Shown here: one piece after another, positions 33,427-43,919 of the stretch
How the letters are laid out: the number at the start of each line of letters is the position of its first letter
How positions within the stretch are numbered: position 1 is the first letter of the stretch
Assembly (NCBI RefSeq): GCF_027887165.1
Contig: NC_077233.1
Coordinates: 222,241,845-222,305,844, forward strand
Direction: 5' to 3'
Source: Monodelphis domestica
Lineage: Eukaryota; Chordata; Mammalia; Didelphimorphia; Didelphidae
DNA: 64,000 nucleotides
The notes under the pieces: generated by a model
Told to the model about the DNA's origin: nothing
Seen by the model: the letters and a program-made list of their open reading frames with translations, nothing else
Database searches by the model: none
Position numbers and translations under genes: made by a program

Positions 33427-33432
33427 TTTATT
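33427..33432 (-). promoter_or_regulatory. Candidate poly(A) signal of DNAAF5
   Basis: The first AATAAA on the minus strand after the DNAAF5 stop codon (33918-33920), about 490 bases downstream. Variant ATTAAA signals occur slightly earlier (near 33574 and 33653), and two more AATAAA lie at 33171-33183. Which is used cannot be read from sequence alone. Confidence 0.3.
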
Positions 33433-33917
33433 AAATTACTGGAATAGAAAATTAATAATAATGACTCCTGGTCATTTAAATCTAATCAGTATGATAGTAT
33501 TAACTCACATATGCATCCAATACATATTAAGATAAAAATAATGTTGGTTTTACTGTCAGTGTGGACAACTGCATTTAATTTTAATTTAAAATCACCCAGA
33601 GACTAAGTGTCCTGTGAATAAACTGTATAAATTACACCTGAGTACAGAATCTATTTAATATGCATTAATATTGCTTTTAAAAATTATTAAGAAGTTCACA
33701 GGAGAATGTGTATTCCTAGAATACTGTTGTGCAAAAAAAAAAAAGAACATTTTTTAACACTATAATTTCTTGCTTTTTCTGGGTTGATAATAAAAAAATA
33801 GCTCTGCTTCTAGAATTAAGTACTTTCAACTAATGTCCAAAAAAAAAAGACAGAAATCTGACAATAGCATACAATTAAAAAAATTGTAATAAATCCACTA
33901 TTTCTAGAATCTTGCAT
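33433..33917 (-). other. DNAAF5: Probable DNAAF5 3' UTR
   Basis: Repeat-free AT-rich sequence directly after the stop codon on the minus strand. The 3' limit is set only by the first AATAAA. Confidence 0.45.
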
Positions 33918-34054
33918 TTAGAGGACACTTGTAGTTGATTGGATGTGTTGCAAAAGCTGTTCACAATAAACTAGAGATCGGTGTTTGTATTTAACAGCTT
34001 CAATTTCTTCCATGAGTATGTTTGGGAATAGAATACTTCCTTCCTTTAAAACCC
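33918..34054 (-). CDS. DNAAF5: DNAAF5 last coding exon
   Basis: The final exon of dynein axonemal assembly factor 5 (HEATR2). The acceptor ttctatag lies just outside 34054. The exon starts by completing a glycine codon (G|GG), then encodes [20 protein letters not shown] and continues ...[24 protein letters not shown] with TAA at 33918-33920. The 'YCEQLLQH' C-terminus is the signature I used to name the gene. The residue at the exon junction is Gly, where I recall Glu in human (LEVLKEG). Phase 1 entry fits the donor phase of the preceding exon. Confidence 0.95.
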
Positions 34055-34254
34055 CTATAGAAAAAAAAAAAGCAAGTCAGAAATGATAAATGAACATTTA
34101 AAATATGCCATCTCAATTCAAAATCATGTCTTCAAGTGCAAATATAAGCTGTATAAATTTTAATAAAAGGAAAAATCTTTTTGGAATTTTTAAATGACTA
34201 ATTTATTACATTCATCTAACTATAATAGAGCCAGAGAAAATTCTTTTTAAAAGT

Positions 34255-34470
34255 CTTGACAACTTGATTCCAAAGGACTCATGATGAAAAATGTTATTCA
34301 CCTCCACAGAACAAACTGACAGAGTTCAAATGCAAACCAAAGCATATAATTTTTCACTTTTTTCAGTTTTCCTATGTTTTCTTTTATAACAATATGGAAA
34401 ATACACATGTACAATGGATATCGAATTGCTTATTATCTCAGGGAGGGGGAAGAGAAGAGAATTTGGAACT
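34255..34470 (+). mobile_element. Old L1 3' UTR fragment
   Basis: The blocks 'atgatgaaaaatgttattca', 'cctccacagaacaaactgac' and 'caaaccaaagcatataattt' are the reverse complement of blocks at 27090-27160 in the large old L1. It lies in the last DNAAF5 intron. Confidence 0.65.
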
Positions 34471-34477
34471 TGAAAAT

Positions 34478-34665
34478 TTAAGTGGCTCAATAGGTTGAGA
34501 GCCAGGCCTAGACACAGGAGGTTCTGGGTTCAAATGTGACACACAGAATTCCTAGCTATGTGACCCTGGGCAATTCACCTCTATTGCATAGTCCTTACTA
34601 TTCTTCTGCGTTAGAACCAACACATAGTATTGATCTTAAGGTGTTTTAATTAAAAAAGGAAAAGA
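34478..34665 (+). mobile_element. WSINE-like SINE, diverged
   Basis: taagtggctcaataggttga, 'gagccaggcctagacacag', 'ctatgtgaccctgggcaatt', tail 'agaaccaacacatagtattg'. Confidence 0.88.
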
Positions 34666-35402
34666 AATAAAAAGAAATTGTTTTGACATGCAAATGGGGA
34701 AAAACCCAAAATATTGTTTGTTTGTTTTTTAAAGTCAACCAAACTTTAAGACGCTGCTAGTCTTAAAATAAAGAAATAAAAGTTGCTGGGTAAAAATCAT
34801 TTGGCAACAAGGATCTCTCTGATTGAGGAGGGGTATGGTAGGAATGAGAGGAATTTGAGAGAAGAGGAAGAAAGAGCAGATTTTATCTACTGACATTAAT
34901 CTGCCTGAATGACTGGGTCACCTTCATTGTTGCTGACTGACCTGCCCTGTTCCATCAGGAAGCAAAAGACTAATGCTAATGTTTCATTCTATGCTGCTAA
35001 TGTTGAGACTCTTTAACATATATTACTTAAGACAAGCAACAATACTAGAAATAGAACAAAAAAGAAAACAGTAAGTGAAAAGTACTAGAAGGCAAACATT
35101 ATTTTATTTTATTTATCATTATTACTATATTATTTTAAATTCTCAGTCATTCAGCTGAAAAACTACCTAGATTGATAATTATGTTCTCAAAATCATTTTC
35201 AGCATCTCACATAGCCTCACATCTCACACATCTAACACATAACAAGTGTCAGAAGGTCTGAACAGGAATAAGACTGTATTTATTGTGCTCATTCTCTGTG
35301 CCTTCCTGATTGTTCCAGGAGTATGTCTTGGTTATCTCCTCAGCATCTCACTAATTTCATTTTAGCAACTTATAGCTGGTCACACTTAGTGGGATTTCTT
35401 AC
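34666..35402. other. DNAAF5 intron, no further element seen
   Basis: AT-rich intronic sequence with no repeat or ORF that I can support. Confidence 0.5.
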
Positions 35403-35594
35403 CTAATACTGCATCCTGAATGGTACTATCTGGGTCATCAAGGTGGACCAACAGTTCTTTGTAAAGAAATTGCATATTGCTTTTTAAATAGGATTTCTCA
35501 TCATCATTTTTGATACAATGAAGCAAGCTAATTAAGGAACTCATAGCTGCAATTCGTACTTCATTTGAAGAATCATCCAGACGTTTCAAGAGTT
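35403..35594 (-). CDS. DNAAF5: DNAAF5 penultimate coding exon
   Basis: 192 bp, entered after 'cttcttttag' and left at a gtaag donor (phase 1 in, phase 1 out). It encodes (E)[20 protein letters not shown], then [20 protein letters not shown], then [23 protein letters not shown]. The paired helices with 'LDD..NEVR.AA' and '[14 protein letters not shown]' are HEAT repeats near the C-terminus. Reading through the donor adds GKKSH and a stop, which confirms the exon end. Sequence and order match my memory of mammalian DNAAF5. Confidence 0.96.
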
Positions 35595-36089
35595 CTAAAA
35601 GAAGAAATAAAAAAATTTAAGCATTTATTTTTTTTTGAAATCACTATAAGTAATCTATTTAACATCCACTATGTTCAAGACATTGTTAGGTTTCATAGAA
35701 GACAGAAAAAAAGAAAATGGACCTCAAGAAGTTCATAATCTAATTGAGAAGACATACATATATCACAAAGAGAAAATTAACAACACAAGGCAGTAAGTGG
35801 TAAATGCTAAACAAATTGTGTGTCTTTGTGTACTTGTATTATGTAGACTGTGTATTGCACATCATACATGTGCATAATACACACATGTACATACACATTA
35901 AGCACTGTAAAAGTTTGGCTGGAGCTTTGGGCATGAATCAGATGTGATTAGGATGCTCCCACCCAGGGAAGATAAAATTTGATGTGATCCATCGACGAGG
36001 AGCAGAAGTTAGGTCAATGTGAGAGGTGGGAAAGCCCAAAGCATGCTCAGAGACCATTTGGCTGAGAAAAAGATTCATGTAGGGAATAG
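35595..36089. other. DNAAF5 intron (12 kb intron, 3' part)
   Basis: No repeat recognised apart from a short alternating-purine/pyrimidine patch (acatgtgcataatacacaca) near 35870. Confidence 0.45.
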
Positions 36090-36500
36090 TACAGTGATGG
36101 TGAACCTATAGCACAGGTGCCAAAGATGGCACACAGAACACTCTCTATGGGTATGAGTCCATCTCCACCCCCTCCCCCCCAGTTCATTACTAGAAAGACA
36201 GAAGGGAGAGGCGGAGTTGCTCCCTTCCTTTTCTCCACTGTGCCTGATGACATTTTTTCACATCCCTGCCCCTCTGCCCAGCAGTCCAATAGGAATGCAC
36301 AATGGGTGAGGTGGGTGGCTCACAAGCAGCAGAGCTAGAGGTGAGCAGAATTCAAACCATTTCCCTTCCTCCTTTCTATACTCACTGGGGACATTCCTCA
36401 CTTCATCCACCCCCTTGTCCAGCAGCCCAATGGGAGTGCTTCTTCTCTCCTTGTGTGGGGTAATGGTATGTGTGTATTTTAGGGTTAGGGTGAGAAAAAA
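36090..36500 (+). mobile_element. hAT (Charlie-like) MITE, 3' end lost
   Basis: It begins cagtgatggtgaacctatag and continues gcacaggtgccaaagatggc, acacagaacactctctatgg, the pattern of a marsupial Charlie-type hAT MITE (OposCharlie3-like, from memory). The interior is G+C-rich with runs of C. I do not see the matching terminus on the right. Confidence 0.7.
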
Positions 36501-36564
36501 ACCGATATGGAAAAAACTGCAAAATTAAAATAGCCTGCAGAATGATTAAAAAAAAACAAAACCC

Positions 36565-36770
36565 ACAACCCTCCCACCCCTGTCTTAGAATCAGTACTGT
36601 ATATTGATTCCAAGGCAGAAGAGTGGTATGGGCTAGGCAATGGGGGTTAAGGGACTTGTCCAGGGTTACACAGCTAAAAAGTGTCTGAGGCCAGATATGA
36701 AGCCAAGCTAGGACCTCCTATCTCTAGGTCTGGCTTCTTAATCTACTTAGTCACCTAGCTACCTCCCAGA
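36565..36770 (-). mobile_element. WSINE-like SINE
   Basis: ctgtcttagaatcagtactg, 'ggcaatgggggttaagggac', 'tccagggttacacagctaaa', head 'tcacctagctacctccca'. Confidence 0.92.
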
Positions 36771-37820
36771 ATGATAAATAAAGACGCATCATTAACTCAG
36801 AAATAAATGAAGAGGGAAAAGAAAATTACTTTTCAACTTTTAGCCTTAGTTTCCTTATCTATAAGATGGAAAGATGACTAAGTGAGTTCTAAGATCCATT
36901 TCTATTTAAAAATGTCTAAGGGGTCTTATATATAACTCCAATGATTTGCCAAGACTAGAATACTCCATGGTACTTAAAAGATTTTTTAAAAAATTGTTGT
37001 TTTATTGCTGTCCTATTAACGTAGGACTAGGCGGAGAATTCTTAACCAAAGAGATAGAGGTGATTACAAAATATAAAAAAATGTGAGGATTATCTTTGAT
37101 AGTGGGATCACACATGTGATTTTGGCTCTGAAAGGTTTTTTTTTTCTTCTGTGCAAGTTCAAACAGATCAAGGCTATGACCTCAGTGTCTTTCACACACT
37201 GCTCCAATAAGTGAAGTCTCAGGAAAAAAAAGAATTCTAAGGTTTGTGCGCCCTCTGGTGGCAAGGTGCGTGAAAACAGTTGTATATATGTCAAAAAAGG
37301 TATTATGTAGCAGATATGGATGCTCTCTTAAGAGTTGACAGCAAACAGAATTGTTTGCATATTGCCTAAAATCATCCTTGGAATTATAATGCATCTTTAC
37401 TTTTAGAAAATGTCAGTGATTCCTAACATTTCTGATTTGAATGTTTGATTTCCTGTCCTTAACCAGTCTCTGAGTCAAGAAGTTTATAAAAATATCCATT
37501 AGAAGAGCTCTTATTTACCCACAGGTGAGTCCATTTGTAATGAAAATTATTATTCATTGTTTACAAAATGGATGACACGACAAAAGGCACTATAATGTGC
37601 ATTTTCTTCATATTTCTCTATCACCTGAGAAGTCTTTATTTGTAGTTTAAACAATTTAGTACATCCATGATTCACATTCAATTGGGTATAATCTCATAGA
37701 ACAGAGACTACAGCCCATTTACTCTCAACCTGTGCTTCTTCTTTTCCATGTTTTCCTATATATCTAGGGAGATATATAGGAAACATCCAACATTGTTGAA
37801 GTCTCTCCTTTAAATTCTTT
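36771..37820. other. DNAAF5 intron, unassigned
   Basis: Two overlapping minus-strand ORFs (37064-37294, 37182-37394) lack known domains. 36839-36900 ('gccttagtttccttatctat') is a scrap of a SINE core. Nothing else identified. Confidence 0.4.
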
Positions 37821-37836
37821 AAGATTATACAGTAAG

Positions 37837-38040
37837 GGGGCAGCTGGGTAGCTCAGTGGATTGAGAGCCAGTCCTAGAGACGGGAGGTCCTAGGTTCAAA
37901 TCTGGCCTCAGCCACTTCCTAGCTGTGTAACCTTGGGCAAGTCACTTAACCCCCATTGCCTAGCCCTTACCACTCTTCTGCCTTGGAGCCAATACACAGT
38001 ATTGACTCCAAGACGGAAGGTAAGGGTTTAAAAAAAAAAA
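37837..38040 (+). mobile_element. WSINE-like SINE, young and full length
   Basis: The best-preserved copy in the window: ggggcagctgggtagctcag to gaaggtaagggttt and a poly(A). It is flanked by a perfect 16 bp duplication, aagattatacagtaag, at 37821-37836 and 38041-38056. An L1 begins directly after the second copy. Confidence 0.98.
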
Positions 38041-38056
38041 AAGATTATACAGTAAG

Positions 38057-39034
38057 CCATTCTCCAATTGATAAATGGGCAAGGGACATGGATAGGCAGT
38101 TCTCAGATAAAGAAATCAAAACTATTAATAAACACATGAAGAAGTGTTCTAAATCTCTTATAATCAGAGAGATGCAAATTAAAACAACTCTGAGTTATCA
38201 CCTCACACGTAGCAGATTGGCTAACATGACAGCAAAGGAAAGTAATGAATGCTGGAGGGGATGTGGCAAAGTAGGGACATTAATTCATTGCTGGTGGAGT
38301 TGTGAATTGATCCAACCATTCTGGAGGGCAATTTGGAACTATGCCCAAAGGGTGATAAAAGACTGTCTGCCCTTTGATCCAGCCATAGCACTGCTGGGTC
38401 TGTACCCCAAAGAGATAATGGACACAAAGTCTTGTACAAAAATATTCATAGCTGCGCTCTTTGTGGTGGCCCAAAACTGGAAAACGAGGGGATGCCCATC
38501 AATTGGGGAATGGCTGAACAAACTGTGGTATATGTTGGTGATGGAATACTATTGTGCTAAAAGGAATAATAAAGTGGAGGAATCATGGAGACTGGAACGA
38601 TCTCCAGGAAGTGATGCAGAACGAGAGGAGCAGAGCCAGGAGAACATTGTACACAGAGACTAATACACTGTGGTATAATTGAATGTAATGGACTTCTCCA
38701 TTAGTGGCGGTGTAATGTCCCTGAACAATCTGCAGGGATCTAGGAGAAAAAAACACTATTCACAAGCAGAGGATAAACTGTGGGAGTAGAAACACTGAGG
38801 AAAAGCAACTGCCTGACTACAGCGGTTGAGGGGACATGACAGAAGAGAGACTCTAAACGAACACTCTAATGCAAATATCAACAACATGGCAATGGGTTCG
38901 AATCAAGAACACGTGATACCCAGTGGAATCATGCGTCGGCTATGGGGGGGTTGGGGAGCGGAAAAGAAAATGATCTTTGTCTTTAATGAATAATGCTTGG
39001 AAATGATCAAATATTATAAAATTAAAAAAAAAAA
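38057..39034 (+). mobile_element. L1 3' fragment, young, 5'-truncated
   Basis: It starts in ORF2 at ccattctccaattgataaat. The open frame (37956-38663, running through from the SINE) encodes WARDMDRQFSDKEIKTINKH, CWRGCGKVGTLIHCWWSCEL, IQPFWRAIWNYAQRVIKDCL, PFDPAIALLGLYPKEIMDTK and CPSIGEWLNKLWYMLVMEYY. A small deletion near 38580 shifts the last stretch out of the family frame (expected HGDWNDLQEVMQ). The 3' UTR follows with a G-run near 38944, then a poly(A). The 3' flank aagattatacagt (39035-39047) is a third copy of the SINE's flanking repeat. Confidence 0.97.
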
Positions 39035-39099
39035 AAGATTATACAGTTACCAGTACAGCACAGGGGTGGCCTATCTTGTTATCCCTCAATCTATACTTG

Positions 39100-39661
39100 T
39101 GTGAAGAATGAATCAAATTCTCTTTGTCTATCAATCAGCAGCTTTTAAGTTAATTAATAAAAAATTTTAAGTATTCCTACTTAGTACCTTGCCAGTCACT
39201 AAGTATGAGAGTTCACAAGTTACTTGATAGAGTGGGTGACAACTCCAGATGCCACTACCCCTCCCTGGGCAGTGCTAGGCAATCTGAAAGACTGCGATTG
39301 GTTCCTGTACGTGGAAAAAAGACTATAACTTTGGTGGGACAGTCCCTTCAGTGTGAGTTCTGTGGAGAATTTCCTTGGATCCTGCATCGGCTTGCGGGTG
39401 AGTGACTCAGACTTCCACGAGGAGATTGAAACTTTTTTGGGGAGCAAACTGAATCTCATCGGATCAGCACTTAGGGTAGGCGAGGCAATTCCTTACCTCT
39501 TTCCCTCCTACATTTCCTACTTCAACTCTTTCTCTTCCTCATTATAAATAAAAGCTGCTAATGGTTTTTTTCTGGCTTAGAGATAATATTTTGAATTTGG
39601 CAACTACAACACTGAATTTATAACTCTCTTATTTAGTCAAAACCCTGATTTAACCCTTACA
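39100..39661 (+). mobile_element. Solo LTR, endogenous retrovirus (family A)
   Basis: It begins tgtgaagaatgaatcaaatt and shares 'gagttcacaagttact', 'gggcagtgctaggcaatctg', 'aaagactgcgattggttcct' and 'ttggatcctgcatcggcttg' with the LTR at 7042. It has 'agactataactttgg' in the promoter position and ataaataaaa near 39545. It ends ...acccttaca. A flanking 'actt' pair is a possible target duplication. About 562 bp, lying in a DNAAF5 intron in antisense orientation. Confidence 0.78.
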
Positions 39662-40799
39662 CTTATATATACATGATCCATGACTGCCCTATTCCTTTTC
39701 AGATCATTTATCTACCAGATGTTATCTTTTATACCCCATATGTTACAGTCTACTTATATTCACTATAAACACTGTTCCATTGCTCTTTGGGTTACTTACA
39801 ATTTTTATTCTTTATATATTATAGCTATAAGAATAATAACCATAGTTAACATTTACATAGTGCTTCTAGGTTTACAAAACATTTTATATAAAATCTCACA
39901 ACAAATGTGAAGTATATACTATTATCATCATCTATGAATTATAGAACAGTATGCAGTATCCAAGGAATACTGATGTTAAAAAAAGATGGAGTTTTGTTTC
40001 AGGGAGAAGCTTGATATCAGTGAAAATATTGTACAATTCCCCAAATGTAATGAAATATTTTCCTTTTTCCTAATTATCTCTGAACCCAGCCCCATTATCC
40101 AAATGTAGTATCTATCCTAAATACATGGACAGATCAGCTTTTCAGTCTGTCCATATTACTATGTAATGTATGGACAAGAGGCATTTTTCATCTACTTGGA
40201 ATTTTCCTCTGAAGGTTATGTGTGAAGGCCTAACTTTTGAATGGTTGTGGATTTTAATTTGGAAGCTCTAAAAGCATTCAGGGATGTGGTACAATTAGCT
40301 AATTGTTATCTGCAAAGAAGACTTCCTTATCTAAGGAAGAGGCATTTCTGTTTTACAACTGGTAAAGTTTATGGATACCTACTAAGACTAATGTTTTAAA
40401 TTCATGAAATAAAATACATAGAACTACAAAGAAGATCAATTGCACTGAAATAGTTGTCAAAATATTAAACAAACAAACAAACAAACAAACAACAACAACA
40501 AAAAGATCCCCTTGGTAGAAACCCCTGGTCAAAATAGGCAATCTTTTCATTTAGACTGCATTGTATATTTTCTGTGATAGTAACAACACCTTTGCCAAGC
40601 ATATGTTTCCTTTTTTTGCTTCATATGAAATTGATAATTAGAATTATTAAACAAAATTGTTTCTATTTTTGTATCCATAAAGAGATCTGTGTTTTAAATA
40701 TATGCATGGGAGATACTCAATTGGAAGACAGCCTTTTAGGGCTACGTTTTGCTCTCTCAAATCAAATATTTTAAAAAATAATTAGCAAACAATAAACAC
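39662..40799. other. DNAAF5 intron, mostly unassigned
   Basis: It contains a minus-strand CORE-SINE piece at 39838-39950 ('agttaacatttacatagtgc', 'aaaatctcacaacaaatg') and an (AAAC)n repeat. No credible ORF. Confidence 0.5.
40467..40502. repeat. (AAAC)n/(AAC)n microsatellite
   Basis: About six AAAC units followed by AAC units. Confidence 0.95.
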
Positions 40800-42175
40800 A
40801 ATGAGATGTGTTCTCTGCATGTTTCTGTTAGTTGTATGATGCAATTCTTCAACATCATCTCCAAACAATAATCTGCCTATTCCCTTCTCATTTTCTTCAA
40901 GTAGTCTAATAATTCTTAAATTATCTTTCCTTAGTCTTTTTTTTCCAGGTCACTTATTTTTCTGTGGTATTTCATATTTTCTTCTATTTTTTTCCCAATT
41001 TTTTTGACTTTGTTTTGTTTCTTGGAATCATTAGCCCCTATTTTCCCAATTCTAATATTTAGGAAATAATTTTTTTTAAGGAGATTTTGTACTTCTTTTT
41101 TCCATGCAGCCCATTCCATTTTTTAAGAAGTTCTTTTCTTTAGGGAATTTGTGTCTCTCTTTTATCAATAGCAAAATCCTGTTTTTTAGAGTAAGTTTTC
41201 TTATTTGTTTGTTTTGTGCCTTTCTTCCTGAGCTGTTAATTCAATTTCCATAATTTTCTTGAATCACCCTCATTTCTTTTTTCAATTTTTCCTCTACCAC
41301 TTTTATCTCTTTCTTTAAACTCTTCCAGGAATTCTTATTGGGCTTGAGTACAATTAGCATTTTTCTTTGAGGCTTTTTGGGTAGCTATTTTCACATTTTT
41401 GTCTTCCTCTGAGTTTATGTCTTGGTCTTCCCTGCCAACAATGTAACTTTTTATTGTCAAGTTCTTTTTTTGGTTGTTTGTTTATTTTTCCATTCTATTT
41501 CTTGACTTTGAACTTTATGTAAAAGTTGGGCTCTGCTAACCTTGGGGTAGGGAAGCATTGTGCCAAGCATCATTCTTTTTTATGTTGCTGTTTTCAGAGC
41601 TAGTTTTGTGGGTCTACAAGTTTTTGGTACTTCTAAGGTGGTATCCTGGAAGAGGTGTAGTCACTGCTTTCTTAGTCTATGATTTGGTTCTTACTCAGGA
41701 AGAGCCCTTGGTCCCTTGAAGATATAAGTGCTAATACTTCTCTTTGCTTTGAAACTCTGCCCAGGGTCTCTGTATGACCACCAGTGCTCCTTTTTGTCCT
41801 GGAACTAAGTATGGGGAATAGAATTATCAATCATTTTAACTGTATCCAGTGCTAGCAAAAGGTCCCCCATAATCTCTTTCTGACCAGTTGTCTTACCCCC
41901 ACTCCACTATCTCTGGATTGAGAGTTCCTAGAGCCATTGCTGTTGCTACCCCTGTGCATGTGGGCTCCCAACAAGCCTCTATCTGGTATTATAGACTTTT
42001 CCTGCTGACCTCTTTAGATTTCTTAGGCAGGAGAAATGTCTTACCTTGACCTTTTGTTAGCTCTGCTTTTCCAACATTTGATTTGAGGCATTATTTTAAA
42101 CTTATATAGAGGAAAATGCTGGGAAAGTTCAGCTGGGTGGTGTCCTTAATTTACCAACCATCTCTTTCATTTTCT
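40800..42175 (-). mobile_element. Old L1 5' region (5' UTR and ORF1)
   Basis: The minus strand shows lysine/glutamate-rich coiled-coil code typical of L1 ORF1 (minus ORF 40931-41119: EWAAWKKEVQNLLKKNYFLN, KIGKKIEENMKYHRKISDLE). Upstream of it, towards 42175, lies a GC-richer 5' UTR-like segment ('gaccaccagtgctccttttt', 'cctgtgcatgtgggctccc'). ORF2 is not recognisable beyond 40800. One of few places in the window where an L1 5' end survives. Confidence 0.65.
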
Positions 42176-42535
42176 TCTAGAAGATCCTTGAAACATGTAG
42201 GTCTTTTTCTAAGATTTTTATAGAGATAATAAAGTAGACATAAGGAATGGGAGTTATTAATGTCCTTTTGATTGCCTTTTTTGGGGGGAGTAATATTCTC
42301 TGTGACTTCTCCCTCCATCATTTCAGGGTTCCCCATATTTAAGAGAGTTTGAGAATAATCCCTCTATGCCCCCAAAATGTTAAGAGTATGCATTTCCTCA
42401 ATATTAAACTAGACTGATCCAGTTCTTCTCATCTTTGTTTTTAGTACTATTTTCATTTCCTTTTATGGAACATTAAGGAATCAGGCATTAAAAGTTAAAA
42501 TATGGAGGTGCTACTGTCAATGATCATCTTAGTTT
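42176..42535. other. DNAAF5 intron, unassigned
   Basis: No repeat recognised. A 61-codon minus ORF (42151-42336) has no known domain and may be the edge of the L1 5' UTR. Confidence 0.4.
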
Positions 42536-42537
42536 CT

Positions 42538-42740
42538 TTTTTTTTTTAAACCCTTACCTTCCATCTTGGAATCAATACTGTGTATTGGTTCCAAGGCAGA
42601 AGAGTGGTAAGGGCTAGGCAATGGGGGTCAAGTGACTTGCCCAGGATCACAGGGCTGGGAAGTGTCTGAGGCCAGATTTGAACCTAGGACCTCCCATCTC
42701 TAGGCCTGGCTCTCAATCCACTGAGCTTCCCAGCTGCCCC
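42538..42740 (-). mobile_element. WSINE-like SINE, young and full length
   Basis: cccttaccttccatcttgga to 'gagcttcccagctgccccc', close to consensus. The flanks 'ttagtttctt' on both sides (42527 and about 42748) are the target-site duplication. Confidence 0.96.
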
Positions 42741-42773
42741 CATGAAGTTAGTTTCTTGAACAAATGTTATTCC

Positions 42774-42807
42774 ATATATATATATATATACATACACACA
42801 CACACAT
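42774..42807. repeat. (TA)n(CA)n microsatellite
   Basis: tatatatatatatatatacatacacacacacacac-type dinucleotide repeat. Confidence 0.95.
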
Positions 42808-42889
42808 GTATGTATAAATCCCTTCCACTACATCCCAGTTTTTGCAGTGATACAGTTCACATAATCTTCCATTATTCTTTTCCTTAATG

Positions 42890-43733
42890 TTTCACAAATG
42901 AGTTGATATTTTAAACCAGTTTTAATCATGGTTGCTTCATATCTACATATGGCAAGATCAAATATTTATTGACAGAGGCTTTATTAAACTTTCATAGGAA
43001 ATTGGGATAGTCTATTTCAATGTTTCTTTATCCATTTCTCATTTTTCAGCATCAACCACTTCTTGGCAAAGGTCAGGTTGGAGTTACTGTAATTATGACC
43101 ATATCTTCTAATTTTTATTCTTTCTCCTAATATGGTATTGATTTTGAACTTTGTTCTAATAAGTTGATGGTTCAACTGCACAGAAAGAGCTGATTTGGAA
43201 ATGGCTTCCACATCAGTAAACAAGGCATTTCCTGTCCATTAATATAGTAAATTTTGGTTTTTGTGATATTTAATGCTTACTATGTCCAGTGACAACTGAT
43301 TTTTTTTCTGAAAGCATAATATATAGTAATGAGGTTTCTGCAAGGTTTATAAGCATTTCATCTTTTAATTTCTTAATTCTGAAAAAAATGATATTTTTTG
43401 CTGTCTGTGCTCACCTCTGCACTAATGTAATTAACTGTAGAGATATGTTGATTTAACAGTTTTGACGATCTTACCAAATTTTTAGAATTCTTCACCCTTT
43501 GCAATAGAAACTAGTTCATTAATTGTAATTACTATTTTTGTCTTTAATGTTCATCACAAATACTACAAGGTGAGATGATTTTGGAATTATTTTTCTTGTT
43601 ACATTAATGTGCAGAATGCAACTGTATCTGCCTATTTTTTTAGTTACCTCTCTAAGGAAAGTCATTCTTCCACTTGGTTACAACTTTTACCTGGTTTTAC
43701 TTTTAGAGAAAATGTCAATATTGATAAAGTTTA
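42890..43733 (-). mobile_element. RTE-type LINE fragment
   Basis: The minus ORF at 43017-43223 contains TDVEAISKSALSVQLNHQLI, RTKFKINTILGERIKIRRYG. This resembles the end of the endonuclease domain and linker of RTE/BovB-type LINEs ('TDV..I.K...GSDHRLLR.KF'). The flanking minus-strand sequence up to 43733 looks like the same element. It is diverged. RTE elements are the presumed movers of the MAR1-like SINEs in this window. Confidence 0.6.
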
Positions 43734-43736
43734 AGG

Positions 43737-43910
43737 GGAAGGTAAGTGGCTCCGTGGATAAAGATCCTTGCCTACATAGAGGTCCTAGATTTAAACATGG
43801 TCTCAGAAATTTTCTGTGTACCTCTGGGCAAATAACAATTCCAGTTGCCTAGGTCTTGACACTCTTCTGTCATAGAATTGGTACTAACACAGAAGACAAG
43901 GATTTTAAAA
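43737..43910 (+). mobile_element. WSINE-like SINE
   Basis: gtaagtggctccgtggataa, 'gaggtcctagatttaaacat', 'tctgtgtacctctgggcaaa', tail 'aattggtactaacacagaag'. Confidence 0.85.
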
Positions 43911-43919
43911 AAATAAATA

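Noticed and set aside
37956-38663. 235-codon open frame, the longest in the window
   Set aside because: It runs from a SINE tail into L1 ORF2 C-terminal code. It is retrotransposon sequence, not a host gene.
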